From assembly GCA_023435895.1 (NCBI GenBank), contig JAEZLH010000034.1:58981-122980 (forward strand): a DNA stretch of 64,000 nt, given 5' to 3'. Position numbers and translations under genes: made by a program. This document shows, piece after piece, positions 17,504 to 25,763 of the stretch; positions within the stretch are counted from its first letter, which is position 1; each line of letters starts with the position of its first letter. The stretch comes from Bacillota bacterium (lineage in GTDB: Bacteria > Bacillota > Clostridia > Lachnospirales > Lachnospiraceae). The notes below the pieces were generated by a model. It worked only from the letters and a program-made list of their open reading frames with translations, had not been told where the DNA came from and did not search any database.

Positions 17504-18262
17504 ATGGCAAAGATTATATTAAAGACCAATAAGCTCTGTAAGAGTTTTAAATCAGGTACGCAGGAACAGCAGGTATTAAAGAATCTTGACATTGAGTTTT
17601 ATGAAGGGGACTACACAGTCATTATGGGTTCCTCCGGTGCGGGCAAATCCACCTTGCTCTATGCGTTATCCGGTATGGATCGACCCACAAGCGGAGCAAT
17701 TCGTTTTTTTGATGCGGACATAGCAGATTTAAATAACGATAAGTTGGCGGTGTTTCGCAGGAAAAACTGTGGCTTTGTATTTCAGCAAATGTTCCTGCTG
17801 GATAATATGAGTATCATCGATAATATTTTAGCAAGCGGTCTTTTGGTTAAAGGAGACAAAAATGCAATTGTAGGAAATGCAAAAGAATTACTGCAAAAGG
17901 TTGGCTTGACGGAAATGATATGGAGGAAGTTCCCCACTCAGCTTTCCGGTGGAGAAAATCAGCGTGCAGCAATCGTTCGTGCCTTAATAAATAAACCGAG
18001 GGTTGTGTTTGCAGATGAACCCACCGGAGCACTGAACTCTGCATCGGGTAATGCGGTTCTGGATGTCTTGACCGAAATAAATAAGGATGGGCAGAACATT
18101 ATTATGGTGACGCATGACTTGCGTTCTGCCAGACGAGGTAATCGAATCATTTATATCAAAGACGGTGTAATCAGCGGAGAATGCAATTTGGGCAGATATG
18201 TGAGCGGAGATAAAGAACGCCATGAAAAACTCAAAGCCTTCCTTTCGGAAATGGGGTGGTAA
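17504..18262 (+). CDS. ABC transporter ATP-binding protein (BceA-like)
   Basis: This 252-residue ATPase starts after GGGAGAG. Walker A GSSGAGKST (Lys48), FVFQQMFLLDNMSI after the Q-loop, LSGGENQR from 147 and Walker B VVFADEPTGAL are intact. This set is typical of the MacB/LolD/BceA group. The gene ends just before the GTG start of a FtsX-type permease, its partner. In Firmicutes such pairs often give resistance to peptide antibiotics or export lipids. No histidine kinase or response regulator is next to it, unlike classical Bce modules. Confidence 0.92.
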   Translation: MAKIILKTNKLCKSFKSGTQEQQVLKNLDIEFYEGDYTVIMGSSGAGKSTLLYALSGMDRPTSGAIRFFDADIADLNNDKLAVFRRKNCGFVFQQMFLLDNMSIIDNILASGLLVKGDKNAIVGNAKELLQKVGLTEMIWRKFPTQLSGGENQRAAIVRALINKPRVVFADEPTGALNSASGNAVLDVLTEINKDGQNIIMVTHDLRSARRGNRIIYIKDGVISGECNLGRYVSGDKERHEKLKAFLSEMGW

Positions 18263-18263
18263 T

Positions 18264-20648
18264 GTGAGAAAACTATGGATGCTCGCAATTGCAAACATTC
18301 GGAAAACAAAATCTGCCTCCACGACGCTGGTAGTTATGTTTCTCATAGCCGCACTTCTTTTAAATGCAGGTCTTTTGGTTGTTATCAACTACGGTAGCTA
18401 TTTTGATAATCTAAAAGAGGAGCTGAATGCATCGGACGCCTATTTTGCGCTGCCGGATAAGATCTATACGGATGAAGTGAAAACGTATATTGATAAGAAT
18501 GAACATGTAAAGAAAACGCAAACCATGGAAGGGCTTGTAATTGAGGCGAACATTTTATCGAAGGGGAAAGAAAAATCCTTCCCGATCATGTTCACCGATA
18601 TGAATGAGAAAAGGGACATAAGCAAGTGGAAATACGTTGGAGAACATTTACCTGCTGAAGAAATGTCGGTTTATATTCCGGATATTTTTAAAGCGGTGAG
18701 TGGTTATCAACTGAATGATAAAATAGAGCTTACCTATAAAGAGGAAGATACCAAGGAAGAAAAAACGCTTACCTTTACAGTGAAGGGTTATACTGAGGAT
18801 GTTTACTTCAGTTCCACCGATACCGGATATATTAGCTTTTATCTACCAAAGGATAGCTATCAAAAGGTAAAAAGCATATTAAATAAACCCGAACATCTTA
18901 CCCATGTAGTATTTACGAATGTAGACGATGTGAAAAATGTATCATCGATTGAAGGCGGTATCCGGAATTTACTTAAATTGAATTCTGCTTCATTAATGGC
19001 AGCTGATCCGTCAACCATGCTTGTAGCCATTGACTTGGAGCTGATTCAATTAGCCCGTTGTATGATGGCAACCATGATATCAGCGATGATGGTATTGTTC
19101 GCCTCGATTATCGTGGTTGTCTGCGTACTGGTTGTTCGATATAGAATTGTTAATAGTATTGAAGAAGATGTTATGAAGATTGGTTCCTTAAAGTCGGTTG
19201 GCTATACAAGCGCCCAGATCATTCTCTCAATTATATTGCAGTTTTCATTGATTGCAGGTATTGGAAGTCTTATAGGCATAGCGCTATCTTATCCGGTACT
19301 ACCTGTCGTATCCACTGTGTTTGAACAACAATCAGGATTGAAATGGGAGCAGGGTTTTGATGGGGGTATAAGCGGAGTAACCTTAATCATCCTACTTTTG
19401 TTTGTTTTATTTATTACATTAATTGCAGCTCGCCATATCAGTAAGTTGAACCCTATCCATGCACTGCGTGGCGAAACCACTGCTCGAAAGTATAAAAGAA
19501 ATCATCTTCAGCTGGAAAAGGCAAACCGCAATTTACCTGTCGCATTAGCCTTAAAATCCATATTACAAAATATGAAGCAGAATATAATGATTATGGTAAT
19601 TCTTATTATCGTTACATTTTTCGGGGTATTTGGTGTAATCATGTATTACAATACAACAATTGATACAAAAGCATTTGCTGAGGTTCCGGGAATGGAGATA
19701 TGCAATGCAATTGCAGTGCTAAATCCGGAGAAGGATCAAACAGAAGCAGTAAAAACCATCAAAAACATGGATCATGTTCGAAAAGTACAATATCTGGATG
19801 AAACGAAAATAAAAATCGATAATATGGAAGTAGCCGCTTACATTATGGACGATTATGATAAGAAAGAGACAAGGTTGGTATATGAAGGAAGGTACCCAAA
19901 AGATAAGAATGAAATAACTCTCGCGGGAATCTTAGCCGGAAGACTGGAAAAAACTGTTGGTGATACAGTCAAAGTTCGTTTTGGGGAAAAGGAAGAACAA
20001 TTTAAAGTAGTGGGATTGTCAAACGGTTCTCAGATGGGCGGGTTGAACACCTCCATTCTCGCATCCGATTATATTCGTCTTAATCCCGATTATAAGCACC
20101 AGGCTTTGTATATTTATTTAGATAAAGGGACGAATGCAGAAAAATTTGTAGTAGACTTAGAGCAGAAGTTTGATAAAAGTATGTTGCTGTCCGCAATGAA
20201 TTTTGATAAGGAAATGGCAGAGGGGATGGCTTCCTATCAAAAGATTGTAGCCGCAATGGGGCTAGCTATGCTAGTTATTACCTTAATGGTAGTCACCTTG
20301 GTATTGTATTTTGTGATCAGTTCCTCCGTAATTCGCAAAAAAAGGGAGCTTGGCATCCAAAAAGCCATTGGTTTTACCACCTACCAATTAATGAATCAGC
20401 TTTCCCTCAGCTTTACAATTCCAATTATGATCGGTGCTCTAATCGGAACACTCTTAGGAGCATTTTATACCAACCCGATGATGTCACTTTCCATGAAAGG
20501 CATGGGTGTTATGAAAGCTGGATTTATCGTAGATCCATATTGGGTAATCGCTTTCGGAGTAGCTACTATTGTGTTCGCCTACCTTTTATCCATGGTGATC
20601 ACTTGGAGGATTCGTAAAATTTCAGCGTATGCGCTTGTTACGGAATAA
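18264..20648 (+). CDS. FtsX-family ABC transporter permease
   Basis: GTG 18264 is chosen: it follows the ATPase stop by one base and has GGGGTGG upstream; a longer frame from 18222 would run inside the ATPase gene. The 794-residue protein begins with RKLWMLAIANIRKTKS and a first membrane helix, has an outside domain to about residue 260, three helices near 270-400 (first FtsX block), another helix and outside domain, and a final FtsX block near 670-790. Two FtsX blocks in one chain means a single subunit may pair with the ATPase dimer. A strong terminator follows. Confidence 0.88.
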   Translation: MRKLWMLAIANIRKTKSASTTLVVMFLIAALLLNAGLLVVINYGSYFDNLKEELNASDAYFALPDKIYTDEVKTYIDKNEHVKKTQTMEGLVIEANILSKGKEKSFPIMFTDMNEKRDISKWKYVGEHLPAEEMSVYIPDIFKAVSGYQLNDKIELTYKEEDTKEEKTLTFTVKGYTEDVYFSSTDTGYISFYLPKDSYQKVKSILNKPEHLTHVVFTNVDDVKNVSSIEGGIRNLLKLNSASLMAADPSTMLVAIDLELIQLARCMMATMISAMMVLFASIIVVVCVLVVRYRIVNSIEEDVMKIGSLKSVGYTSAQIILSIILQFSLIAGIGSLIGIALSYPVLPVVSTVFEQQSGLKWEQGFDGGISGVTLIILLLFVLFITLIAARHISKLNPIHALRGETTARKYKRNHLQLEKANRNLPVALALKSILQNMKQNIMIMVILIIVTFFGVFGVIMYYNTTIDTKAFAEVPGMEICNAIAVLNPEKDQTEAVKTIKNMDHVRKVQYLDETKIKIDNMEVAAYIMDDYDKKETRLVYEGRYPKDKNEITLAGILAGRLEKTVGDTVKVRFGEKEEQFKVVGLSNGSQMGGLNTSILASDYIRLNPDYKHQALYIYLDKGTNAEKFVVDLEQKFDKSMLLSAMNFDKEMAEGMASYQKIVAAMGLAMLVITLMVVTLVLYFVISSSVIRKKRELGIQKAIGFTTYQLMNQLSLSFTIPIMIGALIGTLLGAFYTNPMMSLSMKGMGVMKAGFIVDPYWVIAFGVATIVFAYLLSMVITWRIRKISAYALVTE

Positions 20649-20680
20649 AAGATTGCTCAAAATAAAAGTAACATAACCAG

Positions 20681-20728
20681 GGAAATTCACAGTGCTACAA
20701 ATTGGCGTTGTGAATTTCCTTGTTTTTT
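20681..20728 (+). terminator. intrinsic terminator after the ABC operon
   Basis: Stem GGAAATTCAC / GTGAATTTCC (20681-20690 and 20710-20719), a 19-base loop, then TTGTTTTTT. It lies 33 bases after the permease stop. Confidence 0.85.
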
Positions 20729-20962
20729 AAGTAAACATTTTTGCATATTGCCTTATATATGATGCCAAGGGAGTTTAACGTAACGTATAATAGTTGAAGA
20801 AAAGTAATTCCCAAGTATTAATTCGAACTATATATTATCCTATTGATATTGGGATAAGAATGTGGCGGTAGGCTTTTTATGAACAGCAAGTTATATAGAA
20901 CCATCTTGTATAGTGGTAAAATTGAGCAGATGGACGATCAATTTTTAAGGAAGAAATGAAAC
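20729..20962. other. intergenic stretch, nothing recognised
   Basis: AT-rich sequence between the terminator and the flavoprotein promoter. No coding frame with a ribosome binding site was seen; a weak TTATCC/GGATAA dyad near 20835-20855 is the only structure. Confidence 0.4.
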
Positions 20963-21018
20963 TTGACGGTTAAGTATTCGGGTGCTATAATATGAATGAA
21001 TTAAAAAATATTCATTCA
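20963..21018 (+). promoter_or_regulatory. promoter with overlapping TetR-type operator
   Basis: TTGACG (20963-20968), a 17-base spacer and a perfect TATAAT (20986-20991). A perfect 9-bp dyad, TGAATGAAT / ATTCATTCA (20993-21001 and 21010-21018), begins two bases after the -10 and covers the start point. A dimeric repressor there would block transcription; the TetR encoded two genes down is the natural candidate. Confidence 0.75.
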
Positions 21019-21044
21019 CATTTAAAGTAGCAGGGAGGTTTCAA

Positions 21045-21815
21045 ATGAAAAGGGTAACCGCTTTTATAGGAAGTACCCTCAAGAAAGCAACTTACGAAGC
21101 AGTTCGTGAATTTGAGAGGACTTTGAGCTCGTACACAGAAATCGAATTTGATTATGTTTTCTTAACGGACTATCAACTCGAGTTTTGCAGGGGGTGCAAG
21201 CTGTGTTTTGATAAAGGAGAAGAATGCTGTCCTATACGGGATGACAGAGATTTACTAATTGACAAGATGAACCGTTCCGACGGTGTTATATTTGCCACCC
21301 CAAATTATTCCTTTCACGTTTCTGCACCTATGAAAAATCTATTGGATCGGTTGGCCTTTGTTTTTCATCGACCGTTTTTTTTCGGCAAGGCTTTTACCTG
21401 TATTGTTACTCAGGGAATTTTTGGAGGAAACTCTATTGTAAAGTACCTTGGCAGTATGGGAGAAAATTCGGGGTTTAAGGTTGCGAAAGGTTGTGTATTA
21501 AAGACTCTGGAACCGATTACAAAAGCTGCGCAGGAAAAGAACTCGCGTGAGATCAAAAAGGCCGTTGCAAGGTATTACAAAGTACTCATGCACCCGATTT
21601 CTACATCCCCTTCTTTCTTCAGGCTGATGATGTTTCATATGTCCCGAACAAGTATGAAAGAAATACTCAGCGATGAATATTGTGACTATCGACATTACAA
21701 AGCAAAGGGATGGTTTGAGTCAGACTATTATTACGAGGTATCCTTGAGCCCCATCAAAAAGCTAGCAGGACTAATTTTTGATTTGATCGGGCGGTGGATG
21801 TCGAGGCAGGGCTAG
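21045..21815 (+). CDS. flavodoxin-fold NAD(P)H/FMN oxidoreductase with cysteine cluster
   Basis: This 256-residue protein starts after GGGAGG. It begins with the flavodoxin-like strand VTAFIGSTLKKATYE (FMN phosphate loop), followed by LEFCRGCKLCFDKGEECC, the cysteine pattern of the NADPH-dependent FMN reductase/iron-sulfur flavoprotein group, and ATPNYSFHVSAPMKNLLDRL, the flavin-binding loop. The last 90 residues are an added helical region. It probably uses FMN in electron transfer or reduction of a small molecule. It is transcribed from an operator-bearing promoter with the TetR gene and perhaps the next flavodoxin. Confidence 0.82.
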   Translation: MKRVTAFIGSTLKKATYEAVREFERTLSSYTEIEFDYVFLTDYQLEFCRGCKLCFDKGEECCPIRDDRDLLIDKMNRSDGVIFATPNYSFHVSAPMKNLLDRLAFVFHRPFFFGKAFTCIVTQGIFGGNSIVKYLGSMGENSGFKVAKGCVLKTLEPITKAAQEKNSREIKKAVARYYKVLMHPISTSPSFFRLMMFHMSRTSMKEILSDEYCDYRHYKAKGWFESDYYYEVSLSPIKKLAGLIFDLIGRWMSRQG

Positions 21816-21855
21816 CGATTTGGCGCTGATTGATATGTATATGGAGGGTTATAAA

Positions 21856-22434
21856 TTGAAAGATACAAAAATAGATTTATTTAAATGTGGAAAGGAACTG
21901 TTCAGTCGAAAAGGTTTTAAAGATACCAATGTATCTGATATTACAAAAGCCACGGGAATAGGTACTGGTACGTTTTATAATTACTATTCCTCAAAAGAGG
22001 AATTATTCATGGACATATACATGAAAGAAAACGAGAAATTAAAGAAAAAGATACTAAAATCAATTGATTTGGATCAGGAACCGCAAAGCTTAATCAAAGA
22101 ACTGATGTTATTGAATTTAAAAGGTATGAAGTCAAATCCAATCCTTAATGAATGGTATAACACGGAGGTATTCGGCAAAATTGAGCAGCATTTTCGTGAA
22201 GTTAAAGGGTTGGAACATCTTGACTTTATGTATAACGATTTTTCAGAAATCATAAGAAAATGGCAGGCAGAAGGAAAAATGAGGAATGATATTGACAGCG
22301 GAATGATCATGGCTATGTTCACTGCAATCATTACTGTTGAGACCCATAAAGAGGATATTGGGCTTCAATATTTTCCGCAGATTTTAGATTACCTCATCGA
22401 GTTTGTGATGAAAGGCTTAGCTGTTTTAAAATGA
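21856..22434 (+). CDS. TetR-family transcriptional regulator
   Basis: TTG 21856 is chosen because GGAGGG (21843-21848) lies 7 bases upstream; a longer frame begins at 21820 without a binding site. The 192-residue product has the TetR helix-turn-helix near its start: GKELFSRKGFKDTNVSDI then TGIGTGTFYNYYSSKEELF. The remaining helices form the ligand-binding and dimer domain. It lies 40 bases after the flavoprotein and probably represses the promoter at 20963 through the dyad there. The inducer is unknown, perhaps a quinone or drug reduced by the flavoproteins. Confidence 0.9.
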   Translation: MKDTKIDLFKCGKELFSRKGFKDTNVSDITKATGIGTGTFYNYYSSKEELFMDIYMKENEKLKKKILKSIDLDQEPQSLIKELMLLNLKGMKSNPILNEWYNTEVFGKIEQHFREVKGLEHLDFMYNDFSEIIRKWQAEGKMRNDIDSGMIMAMFTAIITVETHKEDIGLQYFPQILDYLIEFVMKGLAVLK

Positions 22435-22495
22435 TTAGAAGAATGTAGTACCGAGCAAGGCTAGGACAATATAATTATATTAGGAGGTTTTAAAC

Positions 22496-22972
22496 ATGAG
22501 TGTATTAATTGTATACGCATCCAAATACGGATTTACGAAAACATGCGCAGAGATTCTTGCAAAAAAGATTGATGGTAAGGTGGATATCTGTGATTTGAGC
22601 AGCAGTCGTCCGAATCCTTTGGAATATGATAAGGTCATCATAGGTGGTTCCATCTATGCAGGGAAAATCAGAAAGCCGGCCAGGCATTTCTGTTCAAACA
22701 ATATAGATGTCCTTAAAGGGAAGAAGTTGGGACTTTTTATCTGTGGAATGGCAGACGGAGAGGATGCGAAAAAGCAGCTTGAAGCCGCATTCCCTAAGGA
22801 ACTGTTGGCTGTTGCTGTTGCAAAGGAATCGTTTGGAGGAGAATGCAACTATGTTAAAATGAATTTCATAGAGAGATTTATTATGAAAAAGATAACTGGA
22901 TCTAATGTAAGTCAGGTGCGAATCGCTGAGGATAATATAAAACGTCTTGCTGATCAAATGAAAAGTGTGTAG
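22496..22972 (+). CDS. flavodoxin domain protein (HemG-like)
   Basis: This 158-residue protein follows AGGAGGTTTT. It begins LIVYASKYGFTKTCAEILA, the FMN phosphate-binding loop of flavodoxins. GGSIYAGKIRKPARHFC in the middle and the GLFICGMADGED strand match the flavodoxin group that includes menaquinone-dependent protoporphyrinogen oxidase HemG. HemG function is not certain without haem genes nearby; it may be an electron carrier. It lies 61 bases after the TetR gene and may share its promoter. A terminator follows at 23080. Confidence 0.82.
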   Translation: MSVLIVYASKYGFTKTCAEILAKKIDGKVDICDLSSSRPNPLEYDKVIIGGSIYAGKIRKPARHFCSNNIDVLKGKKLGLFICGMADGEDAKKQLEAAFPKELLAVAVAKESFGGECNYVKMNFIERFIMKKITGSNVSQVRIAEDNIKRLADQMKSV

Positions 22973-23079
22973 AAGATAACAGTGTTTACAAAAGTAGTTT
23001 ATTAAGGGTAAAAGCAAAGAATAGCCTTACTGATGGGAATTATGGTATATTATATATACAACTTAATAAGAACAAGTTG

Positions 23080-23123
23080 AGACTGTTCTGTACCTACTAT
23101 TTAAGAGGAGAGCAGTCTTTTTT
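23080..23123 (+). terminator. intrinsic terminator
   Basis: A 10-bp stem (23080-23089 with 23109-23118, one G-U pair) around a 19-base loop, followed by TTTTT. It ends the TetR/flavodoxin unit. Confidence 0.75.
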
Positions 23124-23208
23124 CATGTAGTTATCAAATGGATATAATTCTGAGTTTGGGTGCAAAGCACTTTTTACCCAGGAAATTCGGTATTATAGAT
23201 AAATTAAG

Positions 23209-23276
23209 AAGGTACCTGAAAAAATATATTGACAAACAATGAAGGTACCTGTATACTTTGGATAGTAAGGTACCTT
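23209..23276 (+). promoter_or_regulatory. marR promoter with three GGTACC operator boxes
   Basis: TTGACA (23229-23234), 17 bases, TATACT (23252-23257). Palindromic boxes around GGTACC lie at 23211-23216, 23244-23249 (inside the spacer) and 23269-23274 (near the start point), all preceded by AA and followed by T. Box centres are 33 and 25 bases apart. This fits autorepression by the MarR protein encoded directly downstream. Confidence 0.75.
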
Positions 23277-23308
23277 ATTGTTGTTGTGCATGCAAGGAGG
23301 AAGTTGAT

Positions 23309-24049
23309 ATGCAAGAAGAAAAATTTGATTTAATAATGCAATTAACGCGTGTTGAGTGGTTACTTCATAAGTACCATCAACAAAATCATATGAATTTTGG
23401 ACCCATGGGTGATCCAAGGAAAGGACAGGGTAGAATTTTAAGCATTCTGAAAATGAAGCCAGAAATCAGTCAGAAAGATTTATCCTATTTGTTAGAAATG
23501 AGACCTCAATCACTTGGTGAACTTCTTTCTAAGCTTGAAATAAAGGGATATATCAGCCGAACCCCTTCTGAGACTGATCGTCGTGTTATGAATATTAAGC
23601 TAACCAAAGAAGGAGAAGAAGCAACTATTTCAACAGAGCAGGAGTTTAGCTTTGATAAGATATTTGAGTGCTTGAAGGAAGAAGAGCAGCAAAACTTAAG
23701 TAATTATTTAGATCGTATTATCCATACCTTAGAATTGCAAATAAAGGAAGAACAACCGGATTCCGACTTTGGTCCGGGGTTACATCGTGGACGGCCCTTT
23801 GAACATCCCTTTGGCCATCCTGTAAATATGGGGGAGGAAAGAGGACCGCATTTTGGCGGAAGACCACATATGGGAAGAAGAGCTGAACATGGAAGGGATT
23901 TTGATCCTCGCCATGGTGGTGAAAATAATTTTTTTGGATCTTCTCATAATGGTAGACGTCCGGATGGAAGAAGATATGATCCGAGTGATAACAGAAACGA
24001 TAATTTTGGAGAAGATTTTGGTCAGGAACAAGCGGAACAGGATAAATAA
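23309..24049 (+). CDS. MarR-family regulator with His/Gly/Arg-rich tail
   Basis: ATG 23309 is chosen: GGAGG lies 9 bases upstream, and the promoter's -10 box sits where a longer frame (23258) would start. The first 145 residues are a MarR winged helix: QGRILSILKMKPEISQKDLS, LEMRPQSLGELLSKLEIKGYI, and the wing SETDRRVMNIKLT. The last 95 residues are unusual: low-complexity, rich in His, Gly, Arg, Asp and Phe, with at least eight histidines. This tail may bind metal or RNA/DNA, or be disordered. The regulator probably controls its own GGTACC promoter and the MATE pump after it. Confidence 0.85.
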   Translation: MQEEKFDLIMQLTRVEWLLHKYHQQNHMNFGPMGDPRKGQGRILSILKMKPEISQKDLSYLLEMRPQSLGELLSKLEIKGYISRTPSETDRRVMNIKLTKEGEEATISTEQEFSFDKIFECLKEEEQQNLSNYLDRIIHTLELQIKEEQPDSDFGPGLHRGRPFEHPFGHPVNMGEERGPHFGGRPHMGRRAEHGRDFDPRHGGENNFFGSSHNGRRPDGRRYDPSDNRNDNFGEDFGQEQAEQDK

Positions 24050-24076
24050 TTATTAATTGTTGCAGTAATTGATGAG

Positions 24077-24116
24077 GGCGCTGCACAGATACAAAATCAG
24101 CGCCTTTATTTTTTTG
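24077..24116 (+). terminator. terminator between marR and the MATE gene
   Basis: Stem GGCGCTG / CAGCGCC (24077-24083 and 24098-24104), then TTTATTTTTTT. It stands within an apparent marR-MATE operon, so it may be leaky. Confidence 0.8.
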
Positions 24117-24156
24117 CGCAAATTTTTAAATATGAAATTTAAAGGAGGTATTCAAT

Positions 24157-25524
24157 ATGGAAAATATGGATCAAAAATCACTTTACTACTTAGAGAAAGC
24201 ACCAGTTTTAAAAGCAATTACGCATATGGTAGCCCCGATGATGTTAAGCTTTATTGCAACGCTGATTTATAACATCACAGATGCTTACTTTATCGGTAAG
24301 CTAAACAACACTGCAATGATGGCAGCAGTGACACTTGCGTTACCCTTTTCGACCGTACTCATGGGATTTGGTCATTTGTTCGGTGTAGGGTCGGGAACTT
24401 TTGTATCAAGACTGCTAGGGGAACAGAAAAGTGATAATGTGAAACAAGTAAGTTCAATCAATTTTTGGTCATCGCTGCTGATGGGTATTATTTTTATGGC
24501 AATATGTTTGCCATTCTTATCTCCGATTATAGGTCTTTTAGGTGCCCATGGGGAAACGTATCTACATACGAAAAACTACATCCTAATGTTTGTGATTGGA
24601 GCACCCTTTGTCATTGCAAGTATTTCTTTGGAGGAAGCAGTAAGGGCAGAGGGAGCGTCTACTGCGTCGATGATTGGAATGATAGCTGGTGTAATAGTTA
24701 ACATCCTGTTGAACCCATTATTCATTTTTGTGTTTCGTATGAATGTGATGGGGTCGGCATTGGCTACTGTTATGGGCAATATGGTTTCTGTTGTTTGGTT
24801 TCTCTATTATCTACAGAAAAAAAGCTCTGTTCAGAGTGTATCGTTGAAAGATTTTAAACCGAGTAAGGAAATTTATAAAAGCATTCTTAAGGTTGGGATT
24901 TCCGCCTTCTTACTGGATGGATTTATGGTTATTACCAGTTTATTATTCAATAATTACTCAATGCATTATGGGGATAGTGTTGTAGCAGCATTCGGTATTT
25001 CCCAAAGAATAATTCAACTAATTGATTTTATCAGTATGAGCTTTGCTATGGGAGTTGTCCCACTAATTGCATATGCATATTCAGCACAAAACAATAAAAG
25101 GTTAATGGAAATTATTAAGAAAACAATTTTTTATATGTTGGGTATTATACTTACCTTATCGGCAGTACTTTTTGTATTGAAGGCTAGAGTAATTGGGGTT
25201 TTTAGTGTGGATGCCAAGGTGATTGAGATTGGGCAGCGAATATTATTTGCGCAGCTTTGCTCTACAGTATTTGCTGCTTTATCCGGACTTTTCACCGGTA
25301 TATTTCAAGCGTTTGGCGCAGGTATTCCTTCGACTGTAATGTCTGTACTGCGAGGAATTATATTTATTCCAATATTAATATTAGGTAATATAATCTTTGC
25401 AGTGGATGGAGTCATTTGGGCAATGACAATTTCGGAAGGAATTACTGCTTTTACTGGTATTCTACTTTGGATAGAGATAAGAAAGAAGAGTAAAAATGAA
25501 TTGATAATTCAGAAACAAGAATAG
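24157..25524 (+). CDS. MATE-family multidrug efflux transporter
   Basis: This 455-residue membrane protein starts after AAAGGAGGT. It has about twelve hydrophobic segments in two similar halves, with the MATE-like opening KAITHMVAPMMLSFIATLIYNITDAYFIG and a GMGHLFG-like FGHLFGVGSGTF region. The family exports cationic drugs in exchange for Na+ or H+. Its position 107 bases after the MarR gene, with no promoter seen between, suggests read-through of the terminator or an unrecognised promoter, and regulation by that MarR. Confidence 0.92.
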   Translation: MENMDQKSLYYLEKAPVLKAITHMVAPMMLSFIATLIYNITDAYFIGKLNNTAMMAAVTLALPFSTVLMGFGHLFGVGSGTFVSRLLGEQKSDNVKQVSSINFWSSLLMGIIFMAICLPFLSPIIGLLGAHGETYLHTKNYILMFVIGAPFVIASISLEEAVRAEGASTASMIGMIAGVIVNILLNPLFIFVFRMNVMGSALATVMGNMVSVVWFLYYLQKKSSVQSVSLKDFKPSKEIYKSILKVGISAFLLDGFMVITSLLFNNYSMHYGDSVVAAFGISQRIIQLIDFISMSFAMGVVPLIAYAYSAQNNKRLMEIIKKTIFYMLGIILTLSAVLFVLKARVIGVFSVDAKVIEIGQRILFAQLCSTVFAALSGLFTGIFQAFGAGIPSTVMSVLRGIIFIPILILGNIIFAVDGVIWAMTISEGITAFTGILLWIEIRKKSKNELIIQKQE

Positions 25525-25661
25525 CTAGTGTTACTGAGCTTTTACAATGTCTTCGCATTCGTCACAGACGACCCCTTATGTACTGAATATGAGTAGCGCT
25601 GATAACAGAATTTATTTCTGTTGGAAAGCCATGTTGTTATTGCTTTACTTCTAAGCTTACT

Positions 25662-25702
25662 TGTAATATATTTAATTCATGAAAAATATTAAATATATTA
25701 CA
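25662..25702. repeat. perfect 15-bp AT-only inverted repeat
   Basis: Arms TGTAATATATTTAAT and its complement (25662-25676 and 25688-25702) with an 11-base loop, 62 bases before the diguanylate cyclase start. It may be an operator or a weak terminator for the MATE gene. Confidence 0.5.
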
Positions 25703-25763
25703 TAAAGGGACTTTGAATATTTGAATATCCATTCATATATTAGAGTCAGACATAGGGGTAGTT

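Noticed and set aside
23258..23308. Longer MarR start
   Set aside because: It would start immediately after the -10 box, before the transcription start, and lacks a ribosome binding site.
23718..24086. Antisense frames in the MarR tail
   Set aside because: They arise from the repetitive His/Gly/Arg codons and have no start signals.
24069..24272. 67-codon frame overlapping the MATE start
   Set aside because: It runs through the terminator and the MATE ribosome binding site with no binding site of its own.
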